This document shows, one piece after another, positions 31,723 through 42,640 of a stretch of DNA of 64,000 nt. The stretch comes from Dryocosmus kuriphilus. Taxonomy: Eukaryota > Arthropoda > Insecta > Hymenoptera > Cynipidae. The translations under genes were made by a program, and so were the position numbers. The DNA lies in the NCBI GenBank assembly GCA_038277395.1, contig CM076190.1, positions 244,509,256-244,573,255 on the forward strand, read 5' to 3'. Numbering within the stretch: position 1 is the first letter of the stretch; every line of letters begins with the position of its first letter. A model generated the notes under the pieces. The model was not told the DNA's origin. It saw only the letters and a list, made by a program, of their open reading frames with translations, and made no database searches.

Positions 31723-33382
31723 TAATTCACGATAAAATAACCCAAAATCTACAAGATTGGCAACAACTACATTACTTAACACACAAATTAGACTATCCTG
31801 AGCTCAACCGCAATAAAGGGAGACATAACCTAATATTCTGACACGTGGTCACTCGAAAATCTAAAGACTCGACCCGTTAATTCTTGCGAAATTATTTTCA
31901 TTACTCGACTCACTTAGACATTCTCCGATAAAATATAATATATAATTCAAAAAAAAATAAACTAACTGTAACTCGACAACAAACATTCGAATCAAAAATT
32001 CGCTCGAAAATAATTAACGACTCTGGCGTCGACAATTACGCTTTTAATTTTACAAAACTCGATTCTAGAAAACAAAAAAAATTCATGGCGTCTCGACAGT
32101 AATAAAACACAAGCCATGCATGGTAGAAATCACAAAATTAGTGGCCTCGACTCTGGACTCAGTCCAACAATCTCGGAACAGAATGAAATAAAAGTTTCCA
32201 ACAGTATATAACTCACAAATTTCATCGAAACCATCGTTCAAATAATCAGGTTATAATTCACAGAAATTCAAAATTATCATTTAAATATTCAGACTACAAT
32301 CCATAAAATTCACAATCACAATTCAAATAATCAGGCCACAATTCAAACTTATTTTTCTCGACTATAGTACTAATAATTTTCTTGAGAAGGTACGTAGTAA
32401 ATTTTATCTAGGATACACTTTTACTCGACCGAAAAGAATTTATAATTCAAAATATTCTTGACAAAGTTAACTCGGAACAAATTTCTCGACATCTTGTTCA
32501 AACTTATTTTTGCAACACCACCCATAAAATTCGAAATCACAATTCCAATATTCAACTTAGACCCAGTCACCGAATCCCATCTCGACATGGCGTTATTACG
32601 AACTAGAACTCGAATTTTTCTTTGGCCGCGTGTCGAGGTGGTATATCGCTGTTCTAAGAGTAATCTGTTAGGCCTTACCTGGAGAAACAGTATCCGTTAT
32701 GTTGGTTTTAACTTTTAGCAGTATTACGCGCGTACTTGGAGACAAGAATAATGCTAACGAAAATGGTATCACGGTTCACTCGGTGGTAGTCAGTCGAGAA
32801 GAAGGAACGTAGCGACCAGCGGCTCGGGATTCTGCTTTCCCTTCCATGCCCCCTTCTTTTCTCAGCTTCTTGATTGTTGGAGTTCCAGTTGCGGTGACGG
32901 GGTGTGTAGCGGGCGAAGCAGTACCGTACTGACTCAAGGCATGCTAGTCTCCCAATAATTCTCTTGAAATCAAACAGTTCAAAAAGGCCCATGGGAATAT
33001 TCCAATCCGCAGTAAAGACTTCAGCCATAAAAGAATTTATCGAGGCTTTACTTGTGATAGTACATCCTTCCTTCTATTCATTGGAGAATGATCGAATGAA
33101 TTTTAGATGGTTGAATTGGACGTCTTAAATGGCAGTTTATGTCCCAAACAATATTAAAAGATCCTCGGTGTCCTCTATTATCCCTCGATATCTCGGTGAA
33201 TTTGAGTCGGTACAAAAAAATAAAAATACGAACAAAAAGAGTACTTAAAATTATAAAATCTTAAATTTAGCCCTAATCATGGAGTCACCGTACCACAACC
33301 GAGTTTCTCGCCATTGAACCGGAAATAAGCAAAATATACTAAAATCTTTAATTGATACTCGAAAATCTGAATCTAATACTCT

Positions 33383-33412
33383 TGTGAGTTGCAAGAATTT
33401 TGCAACATCACA
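33383..33412. other. terminal hairpin of copy 2
   Basis: TGTGAGTTGCA (33383-33393) pairs with TGCAACATCACA (33401-33412) with one bulged base, at the element end. Confidence 0.7.
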
Positions 33413-33416
33413 ATAT

Positions 33417-33464
33417 ATAGCTCAATTATCCTATGGGTGGGAAGTATACTCAGGTTTCCTAACA
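33417..33464 (-). repeat. 5' LTR of the errantivirus-like element, right piece
   Basis: ATAGCTCAATTATCC...CAGGTTTCCTAACA completes the LTR interrupted at 30489. Confidence 0.9.
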
Positions 33465-33468
33465 CAAC

Positions 33469-33904
33469 CTTTGGTAATATTTTTTCGTGTCTTTCATAGA
33501 TTTATGGAAAATTGAATGTTTTATTTTTGAAAAACGTTTATTCTGGATAAAACCAAAACCGCTCGTCATGAAACGCTGGATCACGTACTAGTCCTTTCTT
33601 TTTAAACCTTAAGAAAGTGTAACAAAGCCCAATCCGGTCCGATTAGTCTTTCGAAAGTCATCCGGTATACATACGATAACAACAACGACAGACTAATATC
33701 TTCTCTATTTATCTCTATCTCTATCTCTATCTTACATATCTTCTTTATCAATCTATCGATTATGTCTTTGAACCATATCGAGCCGGATTACTTGTATATA
33801 CGAAGCCAGTACACGTGAGTCGAAATAAGTGTATGTATGCCAAGCGCTTTGAAGCGGTCATTCTATGAATAAATAAAAAAATTGAATATATTTCAGTAGA
33901 TATA
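33469..33904 (+). repeat. dispersed gene-like unit, right part, then (TATCTC)n
   Basis: Continues the unit cut at 22518: GATAAAACCAAAACC, CCGATTAGTCTTTCGAAAGTCATCCGG and ACGACAGACTAATA match 5780-5940. A short TATCTC microsatellite lies at 33711-33735. The remainder up to the foldback end holds no gene. Confidence 0.6.
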
Positions 33905-35849
33905 CAGGAGGGTTTCTGGCCCAATTAGTATTAGCGTCTGTGTGAGTCGAGCATGAGCTAGAGAGAGTGGGTATAGGTGGGGTGGGGGAAGACTTGCCGC
34001 AACCTGCTCGTTTCAATTGAAGTCCTCAAAATAATGGTTCGGTGTATGTATCTGTTTTTTCAAGTAACATGAAAATAATGAGGTCAAGGTGACGTTATTA
34101 AAATAATACGATGCGTTTTAAAGAAAAAAGTTTTATAGAGCGAGAGGGGGGAGACTTGTTTAAACCTGCTCTTTTCAAGTGACTCTATATCGTTTTCATG
34201 GCAACGCGGGCGCCGCAGCTTGCTTGCTGCTGTGTGAGACAAGTTTAAAACCTGCTTGATATGCCGTTGATTATAATGTGCAATATCGAGACTCCCCCTT
34301 TGACCCTCCAACCCTTCTCATACCCATAAACATGCCATCAAAATAATGAGGTCAGTGTTAGAGAGAGGAGGAAAGCGTGTTTGAGCCTGCCTGATCACGT
34401 CATCTTGTGTTTTAGCGCGTGCCTGCGTACGGTCTGTGTGTCTATCAAAGGAGACCATTGAATTTGTGCTCCTATATTTTAGTAAACAAAAATATTTCCA
34501 AGAATTTTCAGGAATGGATTGATCTGTTTCATTTTACTAACCATGTCAATAAACTAAAAAGCTATTATTACTTTACCTTGATGAAAGAATATGCTCTCAA
34601 TATATACAGATTAAACATTTTTTCATAGCAAGTGTGACCCCAATATTGCGATATAATATGCCATGAAAAAGGTAAGAGCGTTAAGTGGATGGTGTGATGC
34701 GTTAACTTATTTGAAGGTATATATACTTTTTTCATGGTAATCTTTAATAGATAGACTAAAGAAATTTCTGGTAAAGCATTTGACAATTAAATCAAGCACA
34801 TTTTGAAATTCTGTAATGTTAATAATATGATTCTTAGGAAAAAAGGGTTCACGATCATGCTAAATAAAAAATTAAGAAGAGCAATTGCACAGTTCAAAAA
34901 TGTAGAAACATTTTTAGGTCTTTCCTACATATTTGTTTCATTGCGTTGCGTGGTTTTATACCTTTAAATGAGCGTGTCATGTTTAACCAACTCTTGATAT
35001 TATACTTCTCAAAATAAACTGCTACAATACAGTATTATTAAATAATTGTTGAAAATGGTTTATTTGTAAGGATCAAAGGGAAATCACTAAGGAATTAATA
35101 AAGAGATGAAGTTAGATGAGTGAAGCAGAGCTATGAAATATTTAAAAAATTTATTTGCTTATAAATTTAAATCCAACCAATGTTAGACTTACGTTTTTGA
35201 CCATTTCTTTGAAAATATGAAGTATCAAAGTAAATCCACCAAGGAGTTAGTTAATGAAAAAGCAAAGAAATAACTAGAGATGAATGATTCATACTTATGG
35301 AATATATAAACATTTAATTCGTTGATAAAATCAAAACCGATCAACATAAGTGTTACGTTCTATGAAATTCTTCGAAAATATTACAACGTAACCTTCAAAT
35401 GCTATAATATAGTTTTAAAATGTTTAAATAATATATTTACCAATAAAATCCGAAGAGTGAATCGGTAAGGAATAGGTTTCGCAAAATGTTTGGTCTATGA
35501 AGAGAGGACGTTCTAATACAAATATAAACGTATGGTGACGTGTATAATAAGAACGATGTAATTTGCAGGCATGGACTCACGTGTGAACTGGAGTAAAATA
35601 AAGTTTAAGTTATAAATAGTCAGTCTGACTACAAGATACCATACTATACTATACTATACAGTATAGTGCAGTGGGTGAAAGAATTATTAAGTCTATACAT
35701 TTTAATCTGAACTTTGATTTCTATTATGATGTTGATTTTTTGTCATTTGAGCAAGTTTGAATAAAGGAGTCTTACTTCCCATTTTAACTCCAAACTCTAC
35801 ACTTATTGCATTGAAAGAACTCAACCTGCATACCGATCAATATTTCTAA

Positions 35850-36025
35850 TGAAGCAGTTTCAATGAATGAAAGACTTTACAGTCGGAACTATTGCAGAAG
35901 ATTTGTGTGAAAAAAATTTTGCAATATATAAGACAAATTATAAACAGACTGAAGAAGAATGTGTCAAAAATATGTTTTTCCCAAAACTGGTTTATGAGTA
36001 CACGTATATAATGAGGTCTAGGAGA
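35850..36025 (+). pseudogene. exon-like segment 1, left arm
   Basis: Reads MKDFTVGTIAEDLCEK..., then KNMFFPKLVYEYTYI with a frame change. Its partner on the other arm reads MKDFTVQTFAEDLCEKILQD ... KNVFFSKLVYKYV. Shared words in diverged copies suggest descent from an exon. A GGA tract follows directly in both. Family unknown. Confidence 0.4.
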
Positions 36026-36539
36026 AGCAGGAGAAGGAGGTGTTGATGGAGGAGGAGGACTCTATAACTAAACAAAATACACAAAATTTTGCATTGAAAG
36101 ATTACAAGCCTTAGACCATCAGTTAAAAACTCTAAAACTAAGATGATTCTATTGCATTTTTATAATAACCAAAATGTTTGTGAGTGAAGGAAGTTAAAAA
36201 GTGGATTTACATTTAAAATCTCCTTATTTCTTAAAAACGCAGTAATCACTCATAAAAATCACCACAAATTTAACTTATTATTAAAAGAGCTGTACAATAT
36301 TAGGTAATAGAAATAATTATTGCATACTTAGTGCTATTCTGAGCTTATTTTTCAAAATTTCATTCACTGTAAATAAATCTGTTATCTAATTTAACGCATA
36401 GCCTCTTCAAATCGTTTTTATATTTAGTGAGGAGGGGAGGAGGAAGAGAAGGAAGCTGTAATAAAATAAAATATTCAAAATCTTGCATTCAATGATTACA
36501 AGCCTTAGTATATTACTCTCTTGTGTTAAAGATTATTTC

Positions 36540-36690
36540 AATGTTCCTTACAGGGATTATAAAGTTTATGTAGCTGACTTATTTGGTAGATTGATTGCCG
36601 TTACTTTAGCAATCTCAAGCACGTGGAAACAGAAAAAATGCTTTAGAACAATTTAAATGAAATAAGAGAGGCTGGCATTATTAAATAATT
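36540..36690 (+). pseudogene. exon-like segment 2, left arm (paralogue of the loop gene's end)
   Basis: Reads ADLFGRLIAV ... and ends with REAGIIK-stop (AGAGAGGCTGGCATTATTAAATAA), matching the last codons of the loop ORF (REAGIIE-stop) in spite of stops. It is therefore a decayed relative of the loop gene's final exon, in the opposite orientation. Confidence 0.5.
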
Positions 36691-37158
36691 TTTTCTTTTA
36701 GTTGATTTTCACAGCGTAAAAGCTAGCTTATTATTTCCAGTAGTAGAATTAGCGCATGCAGTATAGGTGATTACAAGTTTTATCTCGTTAATTCATAAAT
36801 CTAATCAAGTAGACCCAATGTCCTCAATGCTTCACCTGATGTCAAATGAAATTATTATTAATGCTGTTTTCTCATTTTCAAAGTGGGGAATTTCTTCGAC
36901 TTTATTAATAAGAATTACTCAGTCATTTCTAATTTTTATTTTTTTCCTTGAATAATATGGATGAAGCATAGTCAATTTTAAATTCCCTTGCTTGGATTTT
37001 CAGCACATCGATGGGCTGAATTTCATGCTCTGAGCATCGAGGGACTTTGAAATGTGTGCTGAAACTTGTCGATGTATGTTAAAGCTTCTCGAGAACATGG
37101 GAATCCCTGATACACACATAATGCGTCACCTATAGCGTTTATATGAGAGAGAGAGGGA

Positions 37159-37192
<34 letters not shown>

Positions 37193-37214
37193 TGGGGGGG
37201 GGGGGGGGGGGGGG
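37159..37214 (+). repeat. poly-G tract
   Basis: About 55 bases of nearly pure G with one GAT interruption, preceded by a GAGAGA tract. Present only in the left arm. Confidence 0.95.
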
Positions 37215-38027
37215 GAGAAAAAAAGAGAGACACAGAGAATTTTTTGTAATGTAAATTCAATATATGTAACCTTAACCATAATGAAAAATGCATTCTTTTG
37301 TACACAACACTGCTATCATTTCTACATGTATTTGAAAGACATTTAATTCACTTAACTGAAAACTTGCAAGAATATCATGACTCGTAAAGTATTGATGACA
37401 TTAAAGTGAATCATTTTCAATGAAAACGTATTTTTCCTAAGTCAGCCTTAAACTCTGGCTAAAATGTATCAAGATCAAGGGATAAAAGGGCAGACTAGAT
37501 GAACAGTGAATAGATTTGTAGTACTGGTTCCTATACTAATTAGCAAAATGGTTGGTTTCTTGCATATAAATATAAAGATTTTTTTCAGTGACATTGAAAC
37601 TGAAATGAAACTCAATTAACTATTAAAATATTTGAGAAAGATGAGGAGGAGGAGAAGGAGGAGGAGGAGGAGGAGGAGGTGGTGGTCTCGGAGGGGGTTA
37701 AGGAGGATCATTATGTAGTTGAAATAAGTAGTTACTGACAAATGTTTAGTTCAATTATTACACACCTTTAATCATATGTTAGAAGCGTCAAAAGATTTGA
37801 TGAGCTTCTCCTGCATTTAAAAAGTAATATTGACTCAGGTGAGCGGTGTGAAGAAGAAATACACATACATGTTGAAAACTAGATTCATTTAGCTTATTGA
37901 ATTACAGTAAATTCTTAAGTTATAAGTACATAAAATGTTGAATCCACTAATTCAAATGTTAATTTAACTATTAGAAATATGGAACCAGCAATTGCCAATA
38001 TTTTTACATCAATTAATAAAAATATTA

Positions 38028-38263
38028 TTATTCAATAATACCAGCCTCTCTTAATTCGTCGATGATTGCAATTATTTTAAAAGACTTACTTCTGCTTCCA
38101 GTTGAATGGAATTCTAAAAGTGAGCACATTCGATCTACAAATTCATTCGGATCTTCCCAGTAATCTGCAAATTTTCTCTCTATTTCATATTCAGAGGAAA
38201 GGTCGCTTTCATCATCATCTTCATCACTATCATGCTCATATTCATTATTATCACCCTCATCCA
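38028..38263 (-). CDS. loop gene, C-terminal part (acidic protein of unknown function)
   Basis: 78 open codons: a D/E-rich start (NNEYEHDSDEDDDESDLSSE), then ERKFADYWEDPNEFVDRMCS and the end IIAIIDELREAGIIE. The frame has no start of its own; before the half-LINE inserted it continued from 40547 upstream (reading ...INVDEGDN|NEYEHD across the junction). The final 30 residues recur in decayed form in both arms, so it belongs to a small gene family tied to this foldback. I have an impression that a -DELREAGII- ending recurs in mobile-element proteins but cannot confirm it. Function unknown. Confidence 0.55.
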
Positions 38264-40529
38264 AGGATCACCGCAGTTGTCAGCGGTGGAGGGGAGGTGA
38301 TATCCCTACTTAGCGCGTCCCCAGGTGGCGGATAGGGGAATGCTCGCTGGAAACAGAGGGTCGGGCTGAAATAAAATAGGCCTCGCGGACCAAACACACG
38401 ATTGGTGACGGTCGTAGCCCACTGGGAGTGCTCCGAACCATGCCCGGTTTTTCTGCCGGCATGGTGTAGGGGCTGCTGTGAGCTTGCTCCGCCGAGAGTG
38501 TAAGCTGCGATCGGGCATCAGGAGCCAGCCCCTTCGGGCCTTGATCGGGGATACTGGGGTAGGACTTCGGTCCGAGGGTATACCCGTTCTCAACTATTTC
38601 GGCCCGCCCCTCCACGCACGATGCGCTGGTGGAATTTTGAAACATGGCTGATGAACAAGGAAAACGGAGAGGGAGTAAGGAGGTTAACGCCCAAGAGGAG
38701 CTAGACTTCAGCAGAAGCTTCAACATAGAGCAACCCAGGGTGGACAAGGCATCATCTACTGGGAGGATGAAGGTGTCTATCGTGGAAAACCAGGACAGGA
38801 TGAGGGAGCGCCACAGGGGCATACGTGAGTGCCTTAAAAGGATGATCCGGATCTACAAGTCGAATGATGACACAGATCGGCAGTTGGTAGAGGAAGTGGA
38901 AGAGGTGCAGCGGGAAATGCAACTACTGGGCTATACTTTCAGAAGCCTGAATACCAGTATTGAGTGCTATATGCAGAGCGTCCATGAGACGTTCAATGAA
39001 CAAATAGGTAAGGTGCTCAGAGAGAGGTCTCTCCTGAGCTCCTCCTTGAAGGAGCAAACGGAGCCGCAGAAGGCTCCGAAAGAGGCACTATATAAACATT
39101 ATATCGAGGCCATTAATAGGGTGCTCAAGGAAAAGATTGGAAAGGAGGGGGGACAGAAATCTATCCTGAGCTTCACCTTGAAGGAGGGGACGGCTTCCGT
39201 TTCTACACAAACGGAGCCGCAGAAACCGTCGGAGGAAGTGACGCGCAAGCGGGAGAGGGATGCGACCCTAAGCCCTCCCAGCGGATCCGGAGTTGAGATG
39301 CCGGCACTGAAGAAGGCCAAGACCCAGGAGGGGATCGTATGGTCCAAGGTCGCTAGGAGGAGAAATAAGAAGGAGAGGATGGAGAAGGACGAGAAACTCG
39401 AGGAGGAGGTCTCACGAGGACACAACGTGCCCGATAAGGGACAAGGAGCCCCAAGGAGAAGGAGGAGGAAAACCCTCCGGGAGGCGGTGGCCATCCGCCC
39501 CAGCCGCGGGGAGAAAATACGCGGATGTCCTGTAGGACATCCAAACTAAGATCAAGCCTGAGGACCTTGGCGTTAAAGTCAAGGCGATCAGGCAGACCAG
39601 GACGGGGGATGTCCTCATTGAGGTGGGAGCTAAGGCGGAGGAGAGGCAACGCTTTGGTGAGGCCATCTCGGAGGCCCTTGGACAAAGCGGGAGTGTACGA
39701 CACCTCGTCCCATGGGTACAGATGGTGGTCTACGACTTAGTCGAGACCACGGAGGCTCCAGTTGTAGAGGAGGCAGTGAGGCTGGCACAGGGAGAGGGTC
39801 TTGGCTCTCCTCCGAGGGTGAGCCTCACGAAGAGAACCAGCAGTGGCTGCATCCTAGCTGTCGTTGAGCTGGATGCGGCCGCGGCTGCCAAGCTGGAGAA
39901 GGCTGCCCGACTGAAGGTCGGGTGGGTGAACTGCCGGGTGAAGGCGCATAGCGCCGAAACCCGGTGCTACAAGTGTCACGCTCCCGGACACGTTGCCCGA
40001 GAGTGTGCTAGCGAGGACCGCAGCAAATGTTGCAGGCGATGTTTCCAGGAGGGCCATAAGGCAACATATTGTCAGAATCTGACACAAGCCCGCCCGCCCT
40101 CCACAACCAGGAGAAAACCTTCGAGCACGGAATTAGATAGGCCAGACAGGCAAGTGGAAGGAAGCCGAGGCACGGCTCAGTGGCCCATAAACCTTGTACC
40201 TGGGGTAATGCGAAAGCGGATTTCGGATACATGGTTTGGCAGGATGGCAGCTAGGTTCAGTCACCTAAGAAACAAGAAAGCAAGAGGAGCTCTGCAAAGG
40301 GCAAGAAAACGGCACCCCCTGAAGTAATGCGAAAGCGGATTCCGGGGGGATTCATGCCAAGAAGAAAGAGTGGTGTTTTTCTTAGTGAGTCGCTGATGGC
40401 ATCACTGCGATGGTCGCAGATCACTGTAGTGAGGCAGTCAGCATCCCCACACTACCGAGAAGTGCGGACCCTTCTCGGTGTTTTTGAACATTTTTCACCA
40501 ACCCTCGTAAAAAAAAAAAAAAAAAAAAG
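38264..40529 (+). mobile_element. ORF1-only half-LINE
   Basis: 2.27 kb flanked by a perfect 17-bp target duplication (ATTATCACCCTCATCCA at 38247-38263 and 40530-40546) and ending in about 19 A. It has a GC-rich leader, ORF1 and a short 3' region but no endonuclease or RT. It sits in the loop gene of the foldback. Confidence 0.9.
38644..40327 (+). pseudogene. half-LINE ORF1 (gag-like, CCHC knuckles)
   Basis: Starts at ATG 38644 (MADEQGKRRGSKEVNAQEE). Residues ~50-170 are charged and helix-prone. A basic region with KRERDATLSPPS follows. The frame moves by +1 around 39495-39510, where RKYADVL, one TAG, then DIQTKIKPEDLGVKVKAIRQ continues the typical LINE gag-like domain, and 39623-40327 is open (234 codons). 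Two CCHC knuckles lie near 39965-40075: CYKCHAPGHVAREC and CCRRCFQEGHKATYC. This matches ORF1 of R1-type insect LINEs, an RNA-binding nucleocapsid-like protein. One shift and one stop make the copy inactive. Confidence 0.8.
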
Positions 40530-40546
40530 ATTATCACCCTCATCCA

Positions 40547-41020
40547 CATTTATATCATTACCATCATCATCAGCATCATTATTTATTGTCACGAATGTTG
40601 AGTTATCATGTTAATCAAATTCTTGTATTTCATCTTCATGCTCTGATTCTTGCTTTCGCTTCTTCACTTGTGACTTCAATTCAGAGTTAACCTTCTGAGT
40701 AATGCCCACAAGTTTCTTTAATGGGGAAGAATGTAGTTCGAGTTCTTCTTGAATATCTCTATCTTCATTAGGTTTAAATTTTTCTGCTTTCGATGAATTG
40801 TGTCATTATTATTTGTAAACTGTTTCTTGTTGCTCTGAATTGTTCTTATAGCTTCAGACACTTTTGCAATTTTTCGAAAGCCTCTCTTATCATCAGCATC
40901 ATCATCAACTTACACGCGATTCTTTGCTGCGTAAGAGTGTTTTGCATGTCTTTTCAAATTGTCGAGTCTCGAATAATCTTTTGTGAAATTTGGATATGTG
41001 TAAGTCATTTTTTCACCGTC
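40547..41020 (-). pseudogene. loop gene, N-terminal part with degenerate zinc finger
   Basis: Minus-strand reading upstream of the half-LINE. Near 41010-40935 it reads TYPNFTKDYSRLDNLKRHAK, then HSY, which has the spacing of a C2H2 finger but with Y and F where the two cysteines belong. After a stop, KRGFRKIAKVSEAIRTIQSN, then HSSPLKKLVGITQKVNSELK and KKRKQESEHEDEIQEF follow, then a stop and the acidic stretch that joins 38263. The order finger, basic linker, acidic tail suggests a nuclear protein. Stops show it is decayed or carries unrecognised introns. Confidence 0.45.
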
Positions 41021-41754
41021 ACAGCATAGATGACTATTCGTTCACCAGTGCTGAGTTTATTTACTGTGGAGAAGGATGAGGAGGAAGAGGGGCATGAAGA
41101 GGAGGATCGGTATGCCGAGGAGGAAGGTGAGGATCATGAGGATATAAACACAACCTCTAATCTTGAAACAAAGGACCACGTTATCGTATTTTGTTATACA
41201 GATTGTGCCAGTATAGGTGTTAGAGTGCTGAAACTCAGTGTGTAAAACGAAATGCTTCTAACATATAATTTATAGTGTGCAATAATTGAAATCAGCATTG
41301 CTCAGTAACCACTTATTTCAACTACATAGTGATCCTCCTCAACCTTCTCCGAAACCAGCGCCTCCTCCTCCTCCTCTTTCTAAAATATTTTAATAGTTAA
41401 TTGAGGTTAATTTCAGTCTCAATATCACTGAAAGAAATCTTTATATTTATATGCAAGAAATCAACCATTTTGCTAATTAGCATAGGAATCAATAGTACAA
41501 GTCTATTCATTATTCATCTATTTTGCCTTTTTATCCCTTGATCTTGATTTATTTTAATCAGAGTTTAATGCTGACTTAAGGAAAATATTTTTTCAATTTT
41601 ATTTGACTTCAGGTGATGCATTGAGGACACTGGGCTTATCTGATCATTTTTTATGAATTAGCGAGATAAAAGTTGTAATATCATATACTACATGTGTTAA
41701 TTCTACTACTGGAAATAATAAACTTTTTAAGCTATGAAAATCAGCTGCTAAAAA

Positions 41755-41905
41755 AAATTATTTACTAATGCCAGCCTTTCTTGTTTTATTAATGATGACA
41801 ATTATTTCACAGCATTATTTCTGTTTCTACGTGCTTGAGATTTTTAAAGTAACCGCAATCAATCTACCAAATAAGTCAGCTACATAAACATATAATACCC
41901 TGTGG
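41755..41905 (-). pseudogene. exon-like segment 2, right arm
   Basis: Reads VYVADLFGRLIAVTLKISST ... IIVIINKTRKAGISK-stop, the mirror partner of 36540-36690 and a relative of the loop gene's C-terminus. Contains internal stops. Confidence 0.45.
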
Positions 41906-42464
41906 GAAACATTGAAATACTCTTTAACGCCAGACAGTAATATACAAAGGCTTGTAATCATTGAATACAAAATTTTGAATATTTTATTTAATTACAACCT
42001 CCGTCTAATCCACCTCCCCTCCTTATTAAATATGAAAGGGATTTTTAAAAGGCCATGCGATATATTACGTACCAGAATTAGTTACAGTAAATGAAATTTT
42101 TAGAAATAAACTCTGCATAGCACTAGGTATGCAACAGTTATTTCTATTACTCAATATTGTACAGCTTTTTTAATAATAACTTAAATTTCAGGTGATTTTT
42201 ATGTGTAATTACAAATATTTTAAGAAATAAGAAGATTTTAAATGTATATCTACCCTTTAGTTTCCTTCACCCATACTTATTTTGGTTATTATAAAAATTC
42301 AAGTGAATCTTCTTAGTTTTAGAGTTTCTAACTCATGATCCAAGGCTTGTAATCACTGAATGCAAAATTTTGAGTATTTTGTTTTAGTATAACGTCCTCC
42401 TCCTCCTCCTGCACCAACTCCTCCTCCTACACCACTTACTCCTCTTCCTCCTCCTCCTCCTTAG

Positions 42465-42640
42465 TACATATTTATAAACAAGTTTTGAGAAAAACACATT
42501 TTTTTGACAACAATTTTCTTCATTTTTAAAAATAATTTGTCTTATATCTTGCAAAATTTTTTCACACAAATCTTCTGCAAAAGTTTGAACTGTAAAGTCT
42601 TTCATTAATTGAAACTGCTTTATCAGAAACATAGATCGGT
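42465..42640 (-). pseudogene. exon-like segment 1, right arm
   Basis: Open for 82 codons (42384-42632), of which the first ~55 (FLIKQFQLMKDFTVQTFAED ... FFSKLVYKYV) match the left arm partner; the rest is the R-rich translation of the CCT tract and is not credible protein. Confidence 0.45.

Larger units (their letters stand above)
30490..33412 (+). mobile_element. long LTR-like element, copy 2 (TGTGA...TCACA family)
   Basis: 2.92 kb inside a gypsy LTR, flanked by ATAT (30486-30489 and 33413-33416). Joining the flanks restores the 184-bp LTR. It starts TATAAAGTTGTTC, alignable to TGTGACGTGTAC of copy 1 with substitutions, and ends with hairpin TGTGAGTTGCA / TGCAACATCACA. GGGCGCCAGGTCTTTTCGGG near 30642 matches copy 1 (GGGCGCCAGTCCTTTCTTGGG). 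It carries a 23-25-bp minisatellite. Overall similarity to copies 1 and 3 is lower than between those two. No credible protein. Confidence 0.75.
22519..33464 (-). mobile_element. errantivirus-like Ty3/gypsy retrotransposon, complete but mutated
   Basis: 184-bp LTRs with ends TGTTA...TAACA lie at 22519-22702 and at 30355-33464 (the latter split by copy 2). The target duplication is CAAC (22515-22518 and 33465-33468). Gag, protease, RT, RNase H, integrase and env lie in this order on the minus strand, with a PBS next to the 5' LTR and a PPT next to the 3' LTR. Without the nested 2.9 kb the element is about 8.0 kb, a normal size for the group. Several frameshifts and stops make it inactive. Confidence 0.9.
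33905..37800 (+). repeat. left inverted arm of the foldback element
   Basis: Matches 41240-44695 in reverse complement. Contains subterminal direct units (33980-34410), exon-like segments at 35850-36025 and 36540-36690, GGA-rich purine tracts at 36015-36060, 36432-36455 and 37640-37690, and a G tract. Confidence 0.8.

Noticed and set aside
30760..33030. Possible host gene inside copy 2 (GC-richer part at 32580-33030)
   Set aside because: Its position matches the GC-richer blocks of copies 1 and 3; no homologous protein and frame not shared.
37143..37346. Frame encoding a glycine-rich protein
   Set aside because: It is the translation of a G tract.
38306..38822. Minus-strand open frames over the half-LINE leader and ORF1 start
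   Set aside because: Shadows of GC-rich plus-strand ORF1 and leader; no family resemblance.
39099..40232. Several minus-strand frames opposite the CCHC ORF1
   Set aside because: Serine/leucine-rich antisense of a charged coding sequence.
41030..41245. Plus-strand acidic frame with E-rich stretch
   Set aside because: Purine-rich tract translation, next to the loop gene on the other strand; no support for expression.
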